Assembly (NCBI RefSeq): GCF_037102585.1 | Contig: NW_027043824.1 | Coordinates: 496,001 to 560,000, forward strand | DNA: 64,000 bases | Origin: Saccharomycopsis crataegensis | Lineage: Eukaryota > Ascomycota > Saccharomycetes > Ascoideales > Saccharomycopsidaceae | Direction of reading: 5' to 3' | In this document: piece after piece, positions 63,287 through 64,000 of the stretch | Layout: every line of letters starts with the position of its first letter | Numbering within the stretch: the first letter of the stretch is position 1 | The notes under the pieces: generated by a model | The model's input: only the letters and a program-made list of their open reading frames with translations | Told to the model about the DNA's origin: nothing | Databases searched by the model: none | Program-made: the position numbers and the translations under genes

Positions 63287-64000
63287 TCATCGACTTTCCT
63301 GACTTTGAAAGTCCAATGTGCCATCATCATAAATCCCACAATTGAACCATTCATGAGTCAATGCCTCATGGGCCGTCAACCGTTCATAGGGATTGAAAAC
63401 GAATAACTTCTTCAATAAATCAACAAAATGATACCAAAACTTGAACGTTGCTTTATCAATTGGCCCAGAAATTTTCGCCACTTTGATCGATTGACCATTA
63501 ATATGTAATTCCGTTCTCCCCGCTAATCTGTCTGGGTATTTAAGTTGAAGTTTTTTCATCTCTGCAAAATTCAACCCTTCGGATGATGATGATGATGATG
63601 ATGATGATGGCGAAGGTGATGACCCCGAGTAAGAATTACCGGATTTGCTCACTGATCTTTTATAAATCGATTCCATAACCAAATTTTCCAAATCTTCACG
63701 GACTTTCTTTTCTGATTCGCTAGACTTTTCAATATCTTCTTTCAAATTCATGAAAAACCTATGGTGATCCTTGAACACTTCTGAATCCTTGATCCAATCA
63801 TTATTAACACACCCACCACAGATACTGTTGATATTTTTATACTTCTCATTGACGACATCATCATTAACAGTTCTAACCCCATGAGAAAATGAAATTGGAT
63901 TGATAATGTTGGAACCTTTCAAACTCATTAATAATTTCTTATCGGTGGCTTCGTTACTAAACTGAAGACAATATTTGAAATACGCCTCGTCTAATGGTAA
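63287..64000 (-). CDS. Protein kinase, C-terminal part (cut by the window edge)
   Basis: The frame is open to the last base of the window, so only the C-terminal 237 residues are seen. The end of a kinase C-lobe is clear: FVDLLKKLFVFNPYERLTAH then EALTHEWF, subdomains X-XI, followed by a short tail ending SQESR. Before it is a long insertion with a pure Ser run (encoded by GAT/ATC triplets at 63580-63608) and CGGCVNNDWIKDSEVF. The tail pattern NPxERLTAxEALxHxWF is typical of the CMGC group. A LAMMER/CLK (Kns1-like) kinase is my best guess, but the diagnostic catalytic motifs lie outside the window. Confidence 0.7.
   Translation of the reverse strand, partial: LPLDEAYFKYCLQFSNEATDKKLLMSLKGSNIINPISFSHGVRTVNDDVVNEKYKNINSICGGCVNNDWIKDSEVFKDHHRFFMNLKEDIEKSSESEKKVREDLENLVMESIYKRSVSKSGNSYSGSSPSPSSSSSSSSSEGLNFAEMKKLQLKYPDRLAGRTELHINGQSIKVAKISGPIDKATFKFWYHFVDLLKKLFVFNPYERLTAHEALTHEWFNCGIYDDGTLDFQSQESR

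Noticed and set aside
1-64000. CRISPR array, prokaryotic operons or bacterial insertion sequences
   Set aside because: No evenly spaced direct repeats with unique spacers. All genes, tRNAs, splice sites and promoter signals are those of a yeast nuclear genome.

Overview
The window is budding-yeast nuclear DNA (Saccharomycotina). It is AT-rich and compact, with mostly intron-poor genes. Nearly every gene has a recognisable yeast counterpart: GCS1, VPS10/PEP1, POL2, DUF1, LAS1, ATP19, SPB4, ULA1, ENG1/DSE4, BUR6, a YDR109C-type FGGY kinase, MSH6, RAD10 and PAL1. A sphingolipid C9-methyltransferase and a Rua1-type zinc-binding protein point away from Saccharomyces sensu stricto. In-frame CTG codons are almost absent: I found none in the 757-codon FGGY kinase. 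The few that occur sit at poorly conserved positions, so a CUG-reassigned yeast is possible and translations at CTG are provisional.

Layout. Positions 1-5300 hold a solo LTR fossil, tRNA-Val(AAC), a repetitive serine-rich secreted protein, an open-frame relic and GCS1. Positions 5.3-31.7 kb are a dense housekeeping block: VPS10, POL2, DUF1, LAS1, ATP19, SPB4, ULA1, a Rua1-like protein and the GH81 glucanase ENG1. Positions 31.7-39.6 kb are almost gene-free. Their right end is a nest of retroelements: two inverted LTR-like fossils, two nearly identical 5'-truncated LINE copies, an unidentified poly(A)-ended insert and a tRNA-headed SINE whose 3' tail is copied from the LINE. tRNA-Ser(AGA) closes the nest. 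Positions 40.2-59.6 kb carry BUR6, the FGGY kinase, MSH6 divergent from RAD10, the sphingolipid C9-methyltransferase (two exons), PAL1 (two exons with a 947-nt intron) and a polyglutamine protein. A 3.7-kb spacer with degenerate repeats precedes the 3' part of a protein kinase cut by the window edge.

Functional links. POL2, MSH6 and RAD10 (replication and repair) all have ACGCGT (MluI cell-cycle box) upstream, consistent with G1/S co-expression. SPB4 has PAC and RRPE-like motifs typical of ribosome-biogenesis genes; LAS1 works in the same pathway. VPS10 and GCS1 both act in Golgi/endosome traffic and share a promoter. The most novel items are the yeast SINE/LINE pair, the two spliced genes whose exons I assembled from splice signals, and the possible non-standard CTG decoding.
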